DNA of 64,000 bases, from contig NZ_BMQT01000014.1 in the NCBI RefSeq assembly GCF_014648255.1, positions 1 through 64,000 on the forward strand, read 5' to 3'. Positions 1-7,909 of the stretch are shown here, piece by piece. Origin of the DNA: Nocardioides albus (GTDB lineage: Bacteria; Actinomycetota; Actinomycetes; Propionibacteriales; Nocardioidaceae). The notes beneath the pieces were generated by a model. That model was not told the DNA's origin. It ran no database searches and was given only the letters and a program-made list of their open reading frames with translations. Made by a program: the position numbers and the translations under genes. The first letter of the stretch is position 1. Every line of letters starts with the position of its first letter.

Positions 1-744
1 CCCGGCCATCCGGCGACCGCTCTGCCCGTCCCGAGCCGGTCCGGCAGCGGGGGCCGGAGCGGGGGCCGGCGCAGGCGCGGGAGCAGGCGCGGAGCCGCGC
101 TCCACCGGCGCCATCACGGCGGTCTCGTCGACGCTGGGAGCCGCCGCTCGCCGGGGCTCCGGCCGACGTTCGGCCGGGCGTCCAGGATGATCGGCAGGCT
201 GAGCGACCGGTCGAGGGACAGACTGCGATACCGGCTGCGACACCGGTTGCTGGACCGGCTGCGGCACCGGCTGCTGGATCGGCCGGCGCGGGTCGGCGTA
301 CCCCGCCCGTTCGTCGACCTCGGCATAGACGTCATAGCCGGCCTCGTCGTAGCCGGGCTCGTCGTAGCCGTATGCGCCTTCGGCGGCGTACTCCTCGTCG
401 TAGCCGTCGTCGTAGGCGTCGTCATACGCATAGTCGTCGTGGCCGACGTCCCCGGCGCGCTGCTCCTTGAGCCGCCCGACGAGCAGGTAGAGACCCGCGA
501 TAGCGGCCAGCCAGATCCCGAAGAGTCCGATGACCCCCGGGATGTCGCCGCCCAGGAAGAAGGACGGCGGTGAGACGAGGAAGAGCGTCCAGACCAGCAG
601 GCCGGCGATGCCGGCGTACAGGTGGATCTTCTGCGGCAGCCTCGCCCGCTGCGGCTGCAGGAGGTGTGGCTTGAGATAGGTGAGCGCGACGATCACCGCG
701 ACCAGGGCGGTGACGGCGTAGACGAGTACGGCAGCGAAGCTCAC
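1..744 (-). CDS. Membrane protein with Tyr/Asp- and Pro/Gln-rich tail (3' end cut by window edge)
   Basis: Open from a GTG at 744 to the left edge (248 codons, no stop), so the C-terminus lies outside the window. Three hydrophobic segments are visible at about residues 3-23, 40-62 and 70-90. They are followed by a low-complexity cytoplasmic-looking tail: Tyr/Asp/Gly-rich (repeats such as GYDEPGYDEAGYD), then QPV/QPVS repeats, then an Ala-Pro run. The start is 15 nt after the stop of the DivIVA-domain gene, with an AGGAC ribosome-binding site, so it is probably the last known member of the dapE-side operon. I do not recognise the family. The neighbour suggests an envelope or division role, but that is only context. 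Confidence 0.75.
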   Translation of the reverse strand, partial: MSFAAVLVYAVTALVAVIVALTYLKPHLLQPQRARLPQKIHLYAGIAGLLVWTLFLVSPPSFFLGGDIPGVIGLFGIWLAAIAGLYLLVGRLKEQRAGDVGHDDYAYDDAYDDGYDEEYAAEGAYGYDEPGYDEAGYDVYAEVDERAGYADPRRPIQQPVPQPVQQPVSQPVSQSVPRPVAQPADHPGRPAERRPEPRRAAAPSVDETAVMAPVERGSAPAPAPAPAPAPAPAAGPARDGQSGRRMAG

Positions 745-759
745 GGCAGCGATTCTGTC

Positions 760-1098
760 CTAGACGTCGGTCGAGCCCGAATCGGGCTCGGGCGTGTGTG
801 TGGTGAGTCCCCCGACTCCGACCCCGGCAGCGGCATCCCCGCCCGCGGTCGACTCGCGCCATTCTGCCTCCTCGGCAAGGCGCGCGATCAGAGCATCCAC
901 CTCGGCCATCCGGTAGCCCCGCAGGCCCACCGAGAAACGTACGCGGCGCAGGTCTGCCGCCTCGAGGACCCGGTCGCGGGGTACCAGGACGTCGGGCTGG
1001 TCGCCGTACTCCTCCCCCATCGGCGCGCCTGCGCCGGCGGCTACGAGGGCGACTCCTCCCAGAGCCAGCACGATCAGTGCCGCGAAGATCCAGCCCAT
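760..1098 (-). CDS. DivIVA domain-containing small membrane protein
   Basis: A 112-aa protein with one N-terminal transmembrane helix (residues 3-24). After a short linker comes a DivIVA-like motif, FSVGLRGYRMAEVDALIARL, at about residues 55-74, then an acidic, Ser/Thr-rich tail. DivIVA-type motifs of this form recur in small actinobacterial proteins tied to polar growth and septation. The cellular role of this one is inferred from the motif only. It follows the LOG-family gene by 3 nt and precedes the membrane protein by 15 nt, so the genes are very probably co-transcribed. The same gene order (dapE, TIGR00730 protein, DivIVA-domain protein) is, as I recall, common in actinobacteria. Confidence 0.85.
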   Translation of the reverse strand: MGWIFAALIVLALGGVALVAAGAGAPMGEEYGDQPDVLVPRDRVLEAADLRRVRFSVGLRGYRMAEVDALIARLAEEAEWRESTAGGDAAAGVGVGGLTTHTPEPDSGSTDV

Positions 1099-1101
1099 CC
1101 T

Positions 1102-1821
1102 TCAGTCACGCGCCTTCAGCATCAGCTCGACCGCCTCGTCCACGTCGTCGGTGAGGGTGATCATGTCCAGGTCGCTCTGCTTGATCCGACCGTCGGCCAA
1201 CATCGTCTTGCGCATCCAGTCCAGGAGCCCCTCCCAGTGCTCGACGCCCATCAGGACGATCGGGAACTGGGTGATCTTCTTGGTCTGGGAGAGCGTCATC
1301 GCCTCGAAGAGCTCGTCCATGGTGCCGAGGCCGCCGGGCATGACGACGTAGCCCTGGGAGTACTTGACGAACATCATCTTCCGGACGAAGAAGTAGCGGA
1401 AGTTGAGACCGAAGCCGACGTAGTCGTTGAGCCTGGCCTCGAAGGGCAGCTCGATGCCGAGGCCGATCGACTCGCCACCGGCTTCGAGGGCGCCCTTGTT
1501 GGCCGCTTCCATCGTCCCGGGGCCGCCGCCGGTGATCACCGCGAAGCCGGCTTCGGCCAGGCCGCGGCCGACGGCCTCGGCCTGGGCGTAGGTCGGGTGG
1601 TCCTTCGGCGTGCGTGCCGACCCGAAGACGCTGATCGCCTGGCCGATCTCGGAGAGGTCGTTGAACCCCTCGACGAACTCGGCCTGGATCTTCATGACCC
1701 GCCACGGATCGGTGTGGACCCAGTCGCCGTGGCCGGAGCTGTCGAGCAGTCGCTGGTCGGTGGTGCTGCCGGCGGGGCGTCCCTTGGTGGGGCGGGGGCC
1801 GGAGCCGCTACGTCGGGTCAT
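1102..1821 (-). CDS. LOG family protein (TIGR00730, Rossmann fold nucleotide-processing)
   Basis: A 239-aa protein with the two LOG-family signatures: GGGPGTMEAANKGALE and PGGLGTMDELFEAMT (the PGGxGTxxE motif). The family includes cytokinin-riboside 5'-monophosphate phosphoribohydrolases, which release the base from nucleoside monophosphates. Many bacterial members have an unknown natural substrate. The start is the ATG at 1821, which overlaps the dapE stop in an ATGA junction, so translation is probably coupled. A TTG at 1833 would add four residues and looks less likely. Placement behind dapE is the common actinobacterial arrangement. Confidence 0.92.
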   Translation of the reverse strand: MTRRSGSGPRPTKGRPAGSTTDQRLLDSSGHGDWVHTDPWRVMKIQAEFVEGFNDLSEIGQAISVFGSARTPKDHPTYAQAEAVGRGLAEAGFAVITGGGPGTMEAANKGALEAGGESIGLGIELPFEARLNDYVGFGLNFRYFFVRKMMFVKYSQGYVVMPGGLGTMDELFEAMTLSQTKKITQFPIVLMGVEHWEGLLDWMRKTMLADGRIKQSDLDMITLTDDVDEAVELMLKARD

Positions 1822-2885
1822 GCGGTCAACCAATCACGAAGGGCCTGCTCGCAGGTGATGATCTCGGAGATGTTCACATGCTCGTCGGCCTTGTGGGCGT
1901 ACATCGGGTCACCTGGACCATAGTTGACCGCTGGTATGCCGAGAACGGTGAACCGCGCCACATCGGTCCAGCCGAACTTGGGTCCGACCTCGCCGCCGAC
2001 GGCGTCGATGAAGGCCTTGGCAGCGGGTCGGTCCAGTCCTGGCAGCGCGCCGGGCGCGGAGTCGGTCAGGGTGACGTCGTAGCCCTCGAAGAAATCGGTC
2101 ACGAACGCCAGCGCCTCCGCTTCGCTCCGGTCCGGGGCGAAGCGGTAGTTGACCGTCACCACGCACTCGTCGGGGATCACGTTGCCGGCAACTCCCCCGG
2201 AGACGAAGACCGCGTTGAGACCCTCGTGATACTCGAGCCCGTCGATGATCGGCTTGCGCGGGTCGTACGCCTCCAGACGGCGCAGCAGCTCACCGGTCTT
2301 GTGGATCGCGTTGACGCCGCGCCAGGAGCGGGCGCTGTGGGACCGCTCGCCGGTGATGCGCACCTCGACCCGCAGCGTGCCCTGGCAGCCGGCCTCGACG
2401 CCGGCGTTGGAGGGCTCCATCAGGATCGCGAAGTCGCCGGCGAGGAGGTCGGGCTCGCTGGCGGCCAGCTTGCCGAGGCCGTTGTGGACGGCCTCGATCT
2501 CCTCGGCGTCGTAGAAGACGTACGTCACGTCGCGGTTGGGCGTCGCCAAGGTGGCGGCGAGCTTGAGGATGACCGCGTCTCCCGACTTCATGTCACAGGC
2601 GCCGAGGCCGTGCAGGATGCCGGTGGCCTCGTCCAGGCGGCTCGGGAAGTTGCCGTTGACAGGCACCGTGTCGAGGTGTCCCGCGATGACCACCCGCTCC
2701 GGTAGCCCGAGGTCGGTGCGGGCCACGATCGAGTTGCCGCGCCGCTCGACGACGAGGTGGTCGTAGACGCTCAGCGCCTGCTCCACGGCATCGGCCAGCT
2801 CCAGCTCGTTGAGGCTCACCGAGTCGATGTCCATCAGCTGCCGGGTCAAGGTCACTACGTCGGTGGTCAGGTCGAGCGTCGCCAT
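1818..2885 (-). CDS. dapE: Succinyl-diaminopimelate desuccinylase
   Basis: A 355-aa M20-family metallohydrolase that removes succinate from N-succinyl-LL-2,6-diaminopimelate, giving LL-DAP for lysine and peptidoglycan. Visible family features are the GHLDTVPVNGNFP metal-binding segment near residue 75, the GACDMKSGDA motif, the YDAEEIE catalytic-Glu region and the C-terminal MYAHKADEHV metal ligand. The start is set at ATG 2885; a TTG at 2897 in frame is possible. The gene follows the TetR stop by 8 nt and overlaps the LOG-family gene by 4 nt. dapD and dapC lie 14-18 kb away in the same window. A TetR gene directly upstream is unusual for a housekeeping dap gene. Confidence 0.95.
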   Translation of the reverse strand: MATLDLTTDVVTLTRQLMDIDSVSLNELELADAVEQALSVYDHLVVERRGNSIVARTDLGLPERVVIAGHLDTVPVNGNFPSRLDEATGILHGLGACDMKSGDAVILKLAATLATPNRDVTYVFYDAEEIEAVHNGLGKLAASEPDLLAGDFAILMEPSNAGVEAGCQGTLRVEVRITGERSHSARSWRGVNAIHKTGELLRRLEAYDPRKPIIDGLEYHEGLNAVFVSGGVAGNVIPDECVVTVNYRFAPDRSEAEALAFVTDFFEGYDVTLTDSAPGALPGLDRPAAKAFIDAVGGEVGPKFGWTDVARFTVLGIPAVNYGPGDPMYAHKADEHVNISEIITCEQALRDWLTA

Positions 2886-2893
2886 GGGCCTAG

Positions 2894-3676
2894 TCAATCA
2901 GGAGCCCGTTCGGTGACGTGCGCGAGGACACCGTCGATGATCCGGGCGAGTCCGTAGTCGAGCTCGCGGCCCGGGTCGGTGGCGGCCTGGTAGGTCTCCC
3001 CCGCGGCGGTCCCGACCCGGTTGGCCAGCGGATAGTGGCTGCCGGCCATGACCTCGCTCAACGTGTCGTAGTTGGCGGCCCACCACTCAGCCTCCGTCAT
3101 CCCGGTGACCTTCTCGGCACGCCGCTTCAGCAGCTCGCTGCGAGCGATGTTGCCGGCGAAGCCCATCAGCACCGCGACCGTCTGGTCCATCTCCAGGTCG
3201 GAGAGCCCGAGGCCGTCGACGGCCTGCAGCTGCCACTCGTAGCGGTCGCTCATGTTCGGCCCCAGCCAGGGGCGTACGTCCTGCACCTCGAGCAGCCACG
3301 GGTGGGCCCGGAGCTCGTCGTGCTGGAGCCTGGCGACCAGCTCGAGGCGCTCGCGCGGATCCTCGGGCAGCTCCGGCAGCACGGTGCGGCCGACCACCTG
3401 GTCGGCCATGAGCACCAGCAGCGCATCCCGGTTCGGTACGTAGGAGTAGAGCGTCATCGCGCCCAGACCGAACCGCTGGGCGATCGCGCGCATCGTCACC
3501 GCTGCCAGGCCCTCGGCGTCGGCGAGGTCGATCGCAGCGTCGACGATCTCGTCGACACTCACCTTCTGCTTCGGGCCGCGCTTGGTCTTCGGCTCCTCGG
3601 ACGACCCGGTCCGATGGCGCCACAGCAGGCGCAGGGACGGGTCCGACTGATCTGGCTGCTCCGGCACGACGGTCAT
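2894..3676 (-). CDS. TetR/AcrR family regulator with TetR-type C-terminal domain
   Basis: A 260-aa repressor. An N-terminal low-complexity segment precedes the helix-turn-helix region at about residues 40-85 (VTMRAIAQRFGLGAMTLYSYV); the large C-terminal half looks like the TetR_C_1 ligand-binding fold. ATG 3676 is chosen because a strong AAGGAGG lies 7 nt upstream. It is divergent from the deazaflavin-type reductase and ABC exporter, and two palindromes of the form TTCGTAC-N3-GTACGAA lie in the shared 99-bp gap. It therefore probably represses itself and the exporter operon in response to a drug-like ligand. It also sits directly upstream of dapE, so autoregulation might spill over onto that operon unless an internal promoter exists. 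Confidence 0.92.
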   Translation of the reverse strand: MTVVPEQPDQSDPSLRLLWRHRTGSSEEPKTKRGPKQKVSVDEIVDAAIDLADAEGLAAVTMRAIAQRFGLGAMTLYSYVPNRDALLVLMADQVVGRTVLPELPEDPRERLELVARLQHDELRAHPWLLEVQDVRPWLGPNMSDRYEWQLQAVDGLGLSDLEMDQTVAVLMGFAGNIARSELLKRRAEKVTGMTEAEWWAANYDTLSEVMAGSHYPLANRVGTAAGETYQAATDPGRELDYGLARIIDGVLAHVTERAPD

Positions 3677-3697
3677 CGTAACCTCCTTCAGAAAAAT

Positions 3698-3714
3698 TTC
3701 GTACACCGTACGGA
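3698..3714. promoter_or_regulatory. TetR operator O1 (imperfect 17-bp palindrome)
   Basis: TTCGTACACCGTACGGA lies between the divergent TetR gene and the reductase/ABC operon. It is an imperfect palindrome with the same half-site (TTCGTAC) as the site at 3744-3760. It lies 22 nt upstream of the TetR start codon, where a bound repressor would block that gene. Confidence 0.65.
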
Positions 3715-3743
3715 ACAAATGCTACAGTCACTCCGTTGACATC

Positions 3744-3760
3744 TTCGTACGACGTACGAA
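3744..3760. promoter_or_regulatory. TetR operator O2 (near-perfect 17-bp palindrome)
   Basis: TTCGTACGACGTACGAA is perfect except for its central base. It begins just after a TTGACA hexamer (3736-3741) that would serve as a -35 box for the rightward operon, and it ends 4 nt before the GAAGGAG ribosome-binding site of the reductase gene. Its centre is 46 bp from that of O1. Assignment to the adjacent TetR protein is inferred from position. Confidence 0.72.
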
Positions 3761-3775
3761 ATTGAAGGAGCGTGT

Positions 3776-4231
3776 ATGCAGAACGACTCGAAGCCGGTCC
3801 CGCCGCGATGGCTCAAGCCGATGAACAAGGTCTTCATGACCCTGTCGAAGACCGGGATCGCGATGTTGGAGCTGCCGGTGCTGACCGTGCCGGGCCGCAA
3901 GAGCGGCAAGCCCCGCAGCACGCCGCTCTCGGTGCTGGAGCTCGACGGGCAGCGCTATCTGCTCGAGGGTTTCCCGGGAGCCGACTGGGCCCGGAACATC
4001 CGTGCCGCCGCCGGCCGAGCCACGCTCCGGGTCGGCCGGAAGACAGAGGAGGTGCACCTCGTGGAGGTCGAGCAGGAGGAGGCGCTGACCGTGCTCCGGG
4101 CATGGCCGGAACGGATGACCGACGGAGCGAAGATCATGCTCGACGCCGGGGTCGTCACCGCGGTGACGCCGGAGGCGTTCGAGGCTGTCGTCGGTCGCTG
4201 CGGCGTGTTCCGGATCGAGGTGGCCCGATGA
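3776..4231 (+). CDS. Deazaflavin (F420)-dependent nitroreductase/quinone reductase family protein
   Basis: A 151-aa protein of the DDN-like split-barrel family. The motif LTVPGRKSGKPRSTPL near residues 41-56 is typical for binding the F420 phosphate and tail. Family members reduce quinones, nitroaromatics or other electrophiles with F420H2; the substrate here cannot be told from sequence. It is the first gene of an operon with an ABC exporter, whose ATPase gene overlaps its stop (ATGA). It is divergent from a TetR gene with paired operators. That layout suggests a drug or toxicant response: one enzyme modifies, the pump exports. Confidence 0.88.
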   Translation: MQNDSKPVPPRWLKPMNKVFMTLSKTGIAMLELPVLTVPGRKSGKPRSTPLSVLELDGQRYLLEGFPGADWARNIRAAAGRATLRVGRKTEEVHLVEVEQEEALTVLRAWPERMTDGAKIMLDAGVVTAVTPEAFEAVVGRCGVFRIEVAR

Positions 4232-5190
4232 CCACGGCTCCCCTCTCCGCGCGGGGCGTGCGCAAGCGCTACCGCGACACCCAGGCGCTCGACGGCCTCG
4301 ACCTGGAGGTCGCCGCCGGCACCGTGCACGCCCTGCTCGGGCCCAACGGCGCCGGCAAGTCGACCGCGGTGAACGTCTTCGCGACGCTCACCCGGCCCGA
4401 TGCCGGCGAGGTGCGCGTCGGCGGTCACGACGTCGTACGCCACCCCGCCCGGGTCCGCTCCACGATCGGGCTGGTCGGACAGAGCGCCGCCGTCGACGAG
4501 GCCCTCCACGGCCGGGAGAACCTGGTCATGTTCGGCCGTCTCCACGGCCTGTCGAAGGCCGATGCCGTACGCCGCTCCGCAGAGCTCCTCGACGCCTTCG
4601 GTCTCGTCGAGGCCGGCGACCGGAAGGTCTCGGGCTACTCGGGCGGGATGCGGCGCCGCCTCGACATCGCGGCCGGCCTGGTCGTCCGCCCGCGGATCCT
4701 CTTCCTCGACGAGCCCACCACCGGGCTGGACCCGCGCGCTCGCCACGAGGTCTGGGAGATGGTGCGGAAGGTGGTCGCCGACGGGACGACGGTGCTGCTG
4801 ACCACGCAGTACCTGGACGAGGCCGACCAGCTCGCCGACCTGGTCACCGTGCTCGGCGAGGGCAAGGTGATCGCCGAGGGCACGCCATCCGCGCTGAAGA
4901 GCGATCTCGGCGGAGACCGGGTGATCATCACCGCAGCCGAGCCGGACGACCTCGACAAGATGGCCGGTGCGCTCGGCGCCACGGCGACCGTCGACCTCGA
5001 CCGGCTCGAGGTCACCGTCGAGGCGGGGGCGTCCGGCGGCGGTGCCGCGGTCGTCGAGGTCGTTCGCACCCTCGACTCCGCCGGCATCACCGTCGACGAC
5101 GTGCTGCTGCGCCGACCGACCCTGGACGAGGTCTTCCTCCACCTGACCGCCCCCGACCCCGAGCACCAGCCCGAAGGAGCCGCCCGATGA
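4228..5190 (+). CDS. ABC exporter ATP-binding protein, daunorubicin-resistance (DrrA) type
   Basis: A 320-aa ATPase. Walker A is GPNGAGKST at residues 38-46, the signature YSGGMRRRLDIA at about 136, and Walker B ILFLDEPTTGLD at about 157-168. A C-terminal extension of about 100 residues is typical of DrrA-like proteins. It starts at the ATG overlapping the upstream stop. The reading frame is also open further upstream, but that part matches no ABC family. Its stop overlaps the permease start (ATGA). With the permease it should form an exporter for a hydrophobic drug or lipid; the substrate is unknown. Control is probably by the divergent TetR protein. Confidence 0.93.
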   Translation: MTTAPLSARGVRKRYRDTQALDGLDLEVAAGTVHALLGPNGAGKSTAVNVFATLTRPDAGEVRVGGHDVVRHPARVRSTIGLVGQSAAVDEALHGRENLVMFGRLHGLSKADAVRRSAELLDAFGLVEAGDRKVSGYSGGMRRRLDIAAGLVVRPRILFLDEPTTGLDPRARHEVWEMVRKVVADGTTVLLTTQYLDEADQLADLVTVLGEGKVIAEGTPSALKSDLGGDRVIITAAEPDDLDKMAGALGATATVDLDRLEVTVEAGASGGGAAVVEVVRTLDSAGITVDDVLLRRPTLDEVFLHLTAPDPEHQPEGAAR

Positions 5191-5975
5191 CCGCCCTTTC
5201 CTCGACCCTGCGCCAGACCTGGGTCATCACGCTCCGCGACCTCAAGCACTGGCAGCGCGAGCCGTGGGGACCGGTGTTCGGCATCCTGTTCTCGATCATG
5301 ATGCTGCTGATCTTCGGCTACCTGTTCGGCGGCGCCATCGAGATGCCGGGCGGCGGGACGTACCTGCCCTATCTCCTGCCCGGGGTGCTCGCGCTGACCA
5401 TGATGTTCGGGGTCGACGGCATCATGGCCGTGGTCACCGAGGACACCAAACGGGGAGTCACCAACCGGTTCCGGTCGCTGCCGATGAGCAGTGTCGCGGT
5501 GCCGTTGGGCCGGGCGGTCGCCGACCTCGGCAACTCGGCGGTCCAGCTCGGGGTCCTGATGATCGGCGGGCTGCTGATCGGCTGGCGGATCGAGGGCACG
5601 TTCCTGGAGGCGGCAGCTGCGGTCGGGCTCCTGCTCTGGTTGCGGCTGGCGATGCTGTGGCTGGGCATCTTCCTGGGCCTGGCCCTGCGGATGGAAGGTG
5701 CGCTGATGATGGTGCAGGTGCTGGTGTGGCCGCTGGGGTTCTGCTCGAGCCTGTTCGTCTCGCCCGAGACGATGCCCGGCTGGCTCGGCACCTTGGCCGC
5801 CTGGAACCCGGTCTCGGCGACCGCGACCGCCGCTCGCGACCTCTTCGGCAACCCGACCGGGATCACCTCCGGAGTCCTCGCCGACCACGCGATGCTGCTC
5901 GCGCTGGCCTGGCCCGCGGTCCTGCTGGCGATCTTCGTCCCGCTGTCCATGCGCGCCTTCCGGCGCCGCGGCTGA
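5187..5975 (+). CDS. ABC-2 type permease, DrrB-like
   Basis: A 262-aa integral membrane protein with about six transmembrane helices and the ABC-2 fold of drug and lipid exporters. The N-terminus (LRQTWVITLRDLKHWQREP) and the loop EDTKRGVTNRFRSLPMSS are typical of DrrB-like permeases. Its start overlaps the ATPase stop by 4 nt, so the two are coupled and should assemble as a 2+2 exporter. The next gene begins 124 nt later. Confidence 0.92.
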   Translation: MTALSSTLRQTWVITLRDLKHWQREPWGPVFGILFSIMMLLIFGYLFGGAIEMPGGGTYLPYLLPGVLALTMMFGVDGIMAVVTEDTKRGVTNRFRSLPMSSVAVPLGRAVADLGNSAVQLGVLMIGGLLIGWRIEGTFLEAAAAVGLLLWLRLAMLWLGIFLGLALRMEGALMMVQVLVWPLGFCSSLFVSPETMPGWLGTLAAWNPVSATATAARDLFGNPTGITSGVLADHAMLLALAWPAVLLAIFVPLSMRAFRRRG

Positions 5976-6099
5976 AATATTTCCAAGGTTTTTCGAGAGG
6001 ACTGTCGGATCGGCGTCGGACCGTTCGTGGAGTAGGTGAGAAGCGGCCTTACGGACCGCGACAGACCACCACGAGAACCATGAGACGAGAGGCACCATC

Positions 6100-6573
6100 A
6101 TGAGCACCAGCACCTACACCCAGGCCACGACGACCGCCACCACCCGCCAGTTCGCCGCACGGATGCCGGTCTGGCTCGTCAGCACCGCCGCCGTCCTCGT
6201 CGGCGCCCTGGTCACCGGGGTCTTCGAGTTCGCCGCCCGCGCCGTCGGGGTGCCGTTCAACGTCGCCCTCCCGGGCACCGGCGTCGCGCCTGCCGCGGTC
6301 CCCGAGACCGGGCTCGCCTGGGCCGTCGCCGAGCTCGGCCTGATCGGCATCATCATCGCCGTCTGCCTCGCCCGCTTCGCCAAGCGTCCGAGCTCGACCT
6401 GGAAGCGCACCGCCTGGACCCTGACCGCGCTCTCCTGCGTACCGAGCCTGATCGCCGTCACCGACTCCTACGCCACCAACATCATGCTGGTGGTCTCCCA
6501 CCTGGTCGCGGCCGTGGTGATCGTCCCGATCATCGCCGCTCGGCTGCCTGAGACGAACCCGCGCCGGGGCTGA
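6100..6573 (+). CDS. Four-helix membrane protein (DUF6069-like)
   Basis: A 157-aa protein with a Thr-rich N-terminus and four predicted transmembrane helices. The layout resembles DUF6069 proteins, which are often found near TetR or drug-resistance genes; the function is unknown. The start ATG 6100 follows GAGAGG at a suitable distance. The 3' end overlaps the convergent methyltransferase gene by 44 nt, so transcripts of the two would be antisense at their ends. It could belong to the exporter operon, but the 124-nt gap leaves room for its own promoter. Confidence 0.8.
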   Translation: MSTSTYTQATTTATTRQFAARMPVWLVSTAAVLVGALVTGVFEFAARAVGVPFNVALPGTGVAPAAVPETGLAWAVAELGLIGIIIAVCLARFAKRPSSTWKRTAWTLTALSCVPSLIAVTDSYATNIMLVVSHLVAAVVIVPIIAARLPETNPRRG

Positions 6574-7249
6574 GCTGGTTCCGGCGAGCGACGATCAGCT
6601 CGCCGACCCCAGGCATCGGGGTAGTAGCCACCACGAAACCCACCTCCGTCAGGTCCCTCAACAGGGCCGGACGGGGGTGGGTTCGGTAATACATCACGAA
6701 CTTCGGCCGCCACACTGCGTTGCGCACCCGCATCGCCAGGTCGAACCCGGTGAGCATCCAGTACGCCGGATGGGTCGGCCGCGGCCCCTGACCAGCAGGC
6801 AGCGCGAAGGTCCCACCCGGCCTCAGCGCCCGGTGGATGCCGGCGAAGAGCGCGAGCCGCTCCCCCGGCAAGAAGTGCCCCAGCGCCCCGAAGCTCACCA
6901 CCAGGTCGTACGCAGCCTCGAACGGCAGCGCGCGAGCATCGGCTCGCACCAGGTCGGCCTCCGGGTGCGCCTCCCTGGCCTGCTCGAGCATCCCCATGCT
7001 GAAGTCGACCCCTGTCGGCCGCTCTGCGGTCGTCTCCGCGAGCACTTCGAGCCCTGCCCCGGTGCCCGTGCACACATCCAGCCCGCGCTCGAACGGCCCG
7101 TACTCCCGCAGCGCGGTGATCGTCGCAGCGAGCAACCAATCCGGTGTCCGGAACGACGTCGCGTCGAACTTCGGCGCCAGCAGGTCGTAGCCATGCTCCA
7201 CCGACGACAGCGCCTGAACCACCAGCTCCCGCAGACGAGGACCCTCCAT
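6530..7249 (-). CDS. Class I SAM-dependent methyltransferase
   Basis: A 239-aa protein with the Methyltransf_11/25 layout. Motif I is LDVCTGTGAGLEVL, followed by an acidic residue in the GVDFSMGML region, motif post-I DLVRADARALPF, and motif II YDLVVSFGALGHFLPGE. The C-terminal part (RPALLRDLTEVGF) is usual for small-molecule methyltransferases. Start ATG 7249 is chosen over an upstream extension rich in Arg. The acceptor substrate is unknown. It is convergent with, and overlaps by 44 nt, the small membrane protein gene. Confidence 0.88.
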   Translation of the reverse strand: MEGPRLRELVVQALSSVEHGYDLLAPKFDATSFRTPDWLLAATITALREYGPFERGLDVCTGTGAGLEVLAETTAERPTGVDFSMGMLEQAREAHPEADLVRADARALPFEAAYDLVVSFGALGHFLPGERLALFAGIHRALRPGGTFALPAGQGPRPTHPAYWMLTGFDLAMRVRNAVWRPKFVMYYRTHPRPALLRDLTEVGFVVATTPMPGVGELIVARRNQLSPGAGSSQAAERR

Positions 7250-7329
7250 ACCCAGACGGTAGCGCCGACGGGCGACCCGAGCTCGAAAACACATGCGAAG
7301 GCCTCAGCGGATGCCCGACACTTGGCGAC

Positions 7330-7836
7330 ATGACCCCCACCCAGCGAGTCATCACGTTCGGCTCCTACTGGATCCTCGGCCTCGTCGCGTTCGCGCTTCT
7401 CCTCGCTCCGTACGACCTCACCTGGGCACCCCACACCGACATCCCCGTCGACGTCTTCGCGGGCCGCCCTGACTTCGCAGGCGGACGACTGCCCGTAGCG
7501 GCGCTCTACACGGTGGTCCCGTTCATGATCTCCGTCATCGGCGGCGCACTCACCGGCACAGCGTTAGCCCGTCTCACCGGCGCCGCACCAACGTTGAGCC
7601 GCCACCTCGTCGCGCAGGTCGCCGGCCTCTGCCTCTCGATCCTCGTCGGGTCGGCGACGCTGATGATGAGCACACTGAGCTTCGCGGCGGTCCCGACGCC
7701 CACCTCGCTGACGGATGCGACGTACGCCGTCCTCGTCTGGACCGGCTATGTCTTCATCGGCTTCGCGATCGCCAGGGCGGTTCCCGTCACAGAACCGGCT
7801 CCGCTCCGGCGTTCCGTCCAGCCTCGGCGGCCATGA
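7330..7836 (+). CDS. Small membrane protein of unknown function
   Basis: A 168-aa protein with about four transmembrane segments (about residues 8-27, 57-80, 88-116 and 132-155) and a basic C-terminus. The start is ATG 7330 (MTPTQRVITF). A longer open frame upstream is antisense to the methyltransferase and looks non-coding. No family is recognised. It is convergent with ileS, and a strong hairpin terminator lies between them. Confidence 0.72.
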   Translation: MTPTQRVITFGSYWILGLVAFALLLAPYDLTWAPHTDIPVDVFAGRPDFAGGRLPVAALYTVVPFMISVIGGALTGTALARLTGAAPTLSRHLVAQVAGLCLSILVGSATLMMSTLSFAAVPTPTSLTDATYAVLVWTGYVFIGFAIARAVPVTEPAPLRRSVQPRRP

Positions 7837-7849
7837 CCCGAGCGAGAAC

Positions 7850-7885
7850 GGCCGCGACACGCCGACCCCTCGGCGTGTCGCGGCC
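7850..7885. terminator. Bidirectional hairpin terminator between convergent genes
   Basis: A perfect 16-bp stem (arms 7850-7865 and 7870-7885) with a CCCC loop, followed on the + strand by ATTTTCC. It lies between the stop of the small membrane protein gene and the stop of ileS, so it could end both transcripts. The run of T is short. Confidence 0.8.
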
Positions 7886-7909
7886 ATTTTCCAACCGCCT
7901 TGTGGCCGC

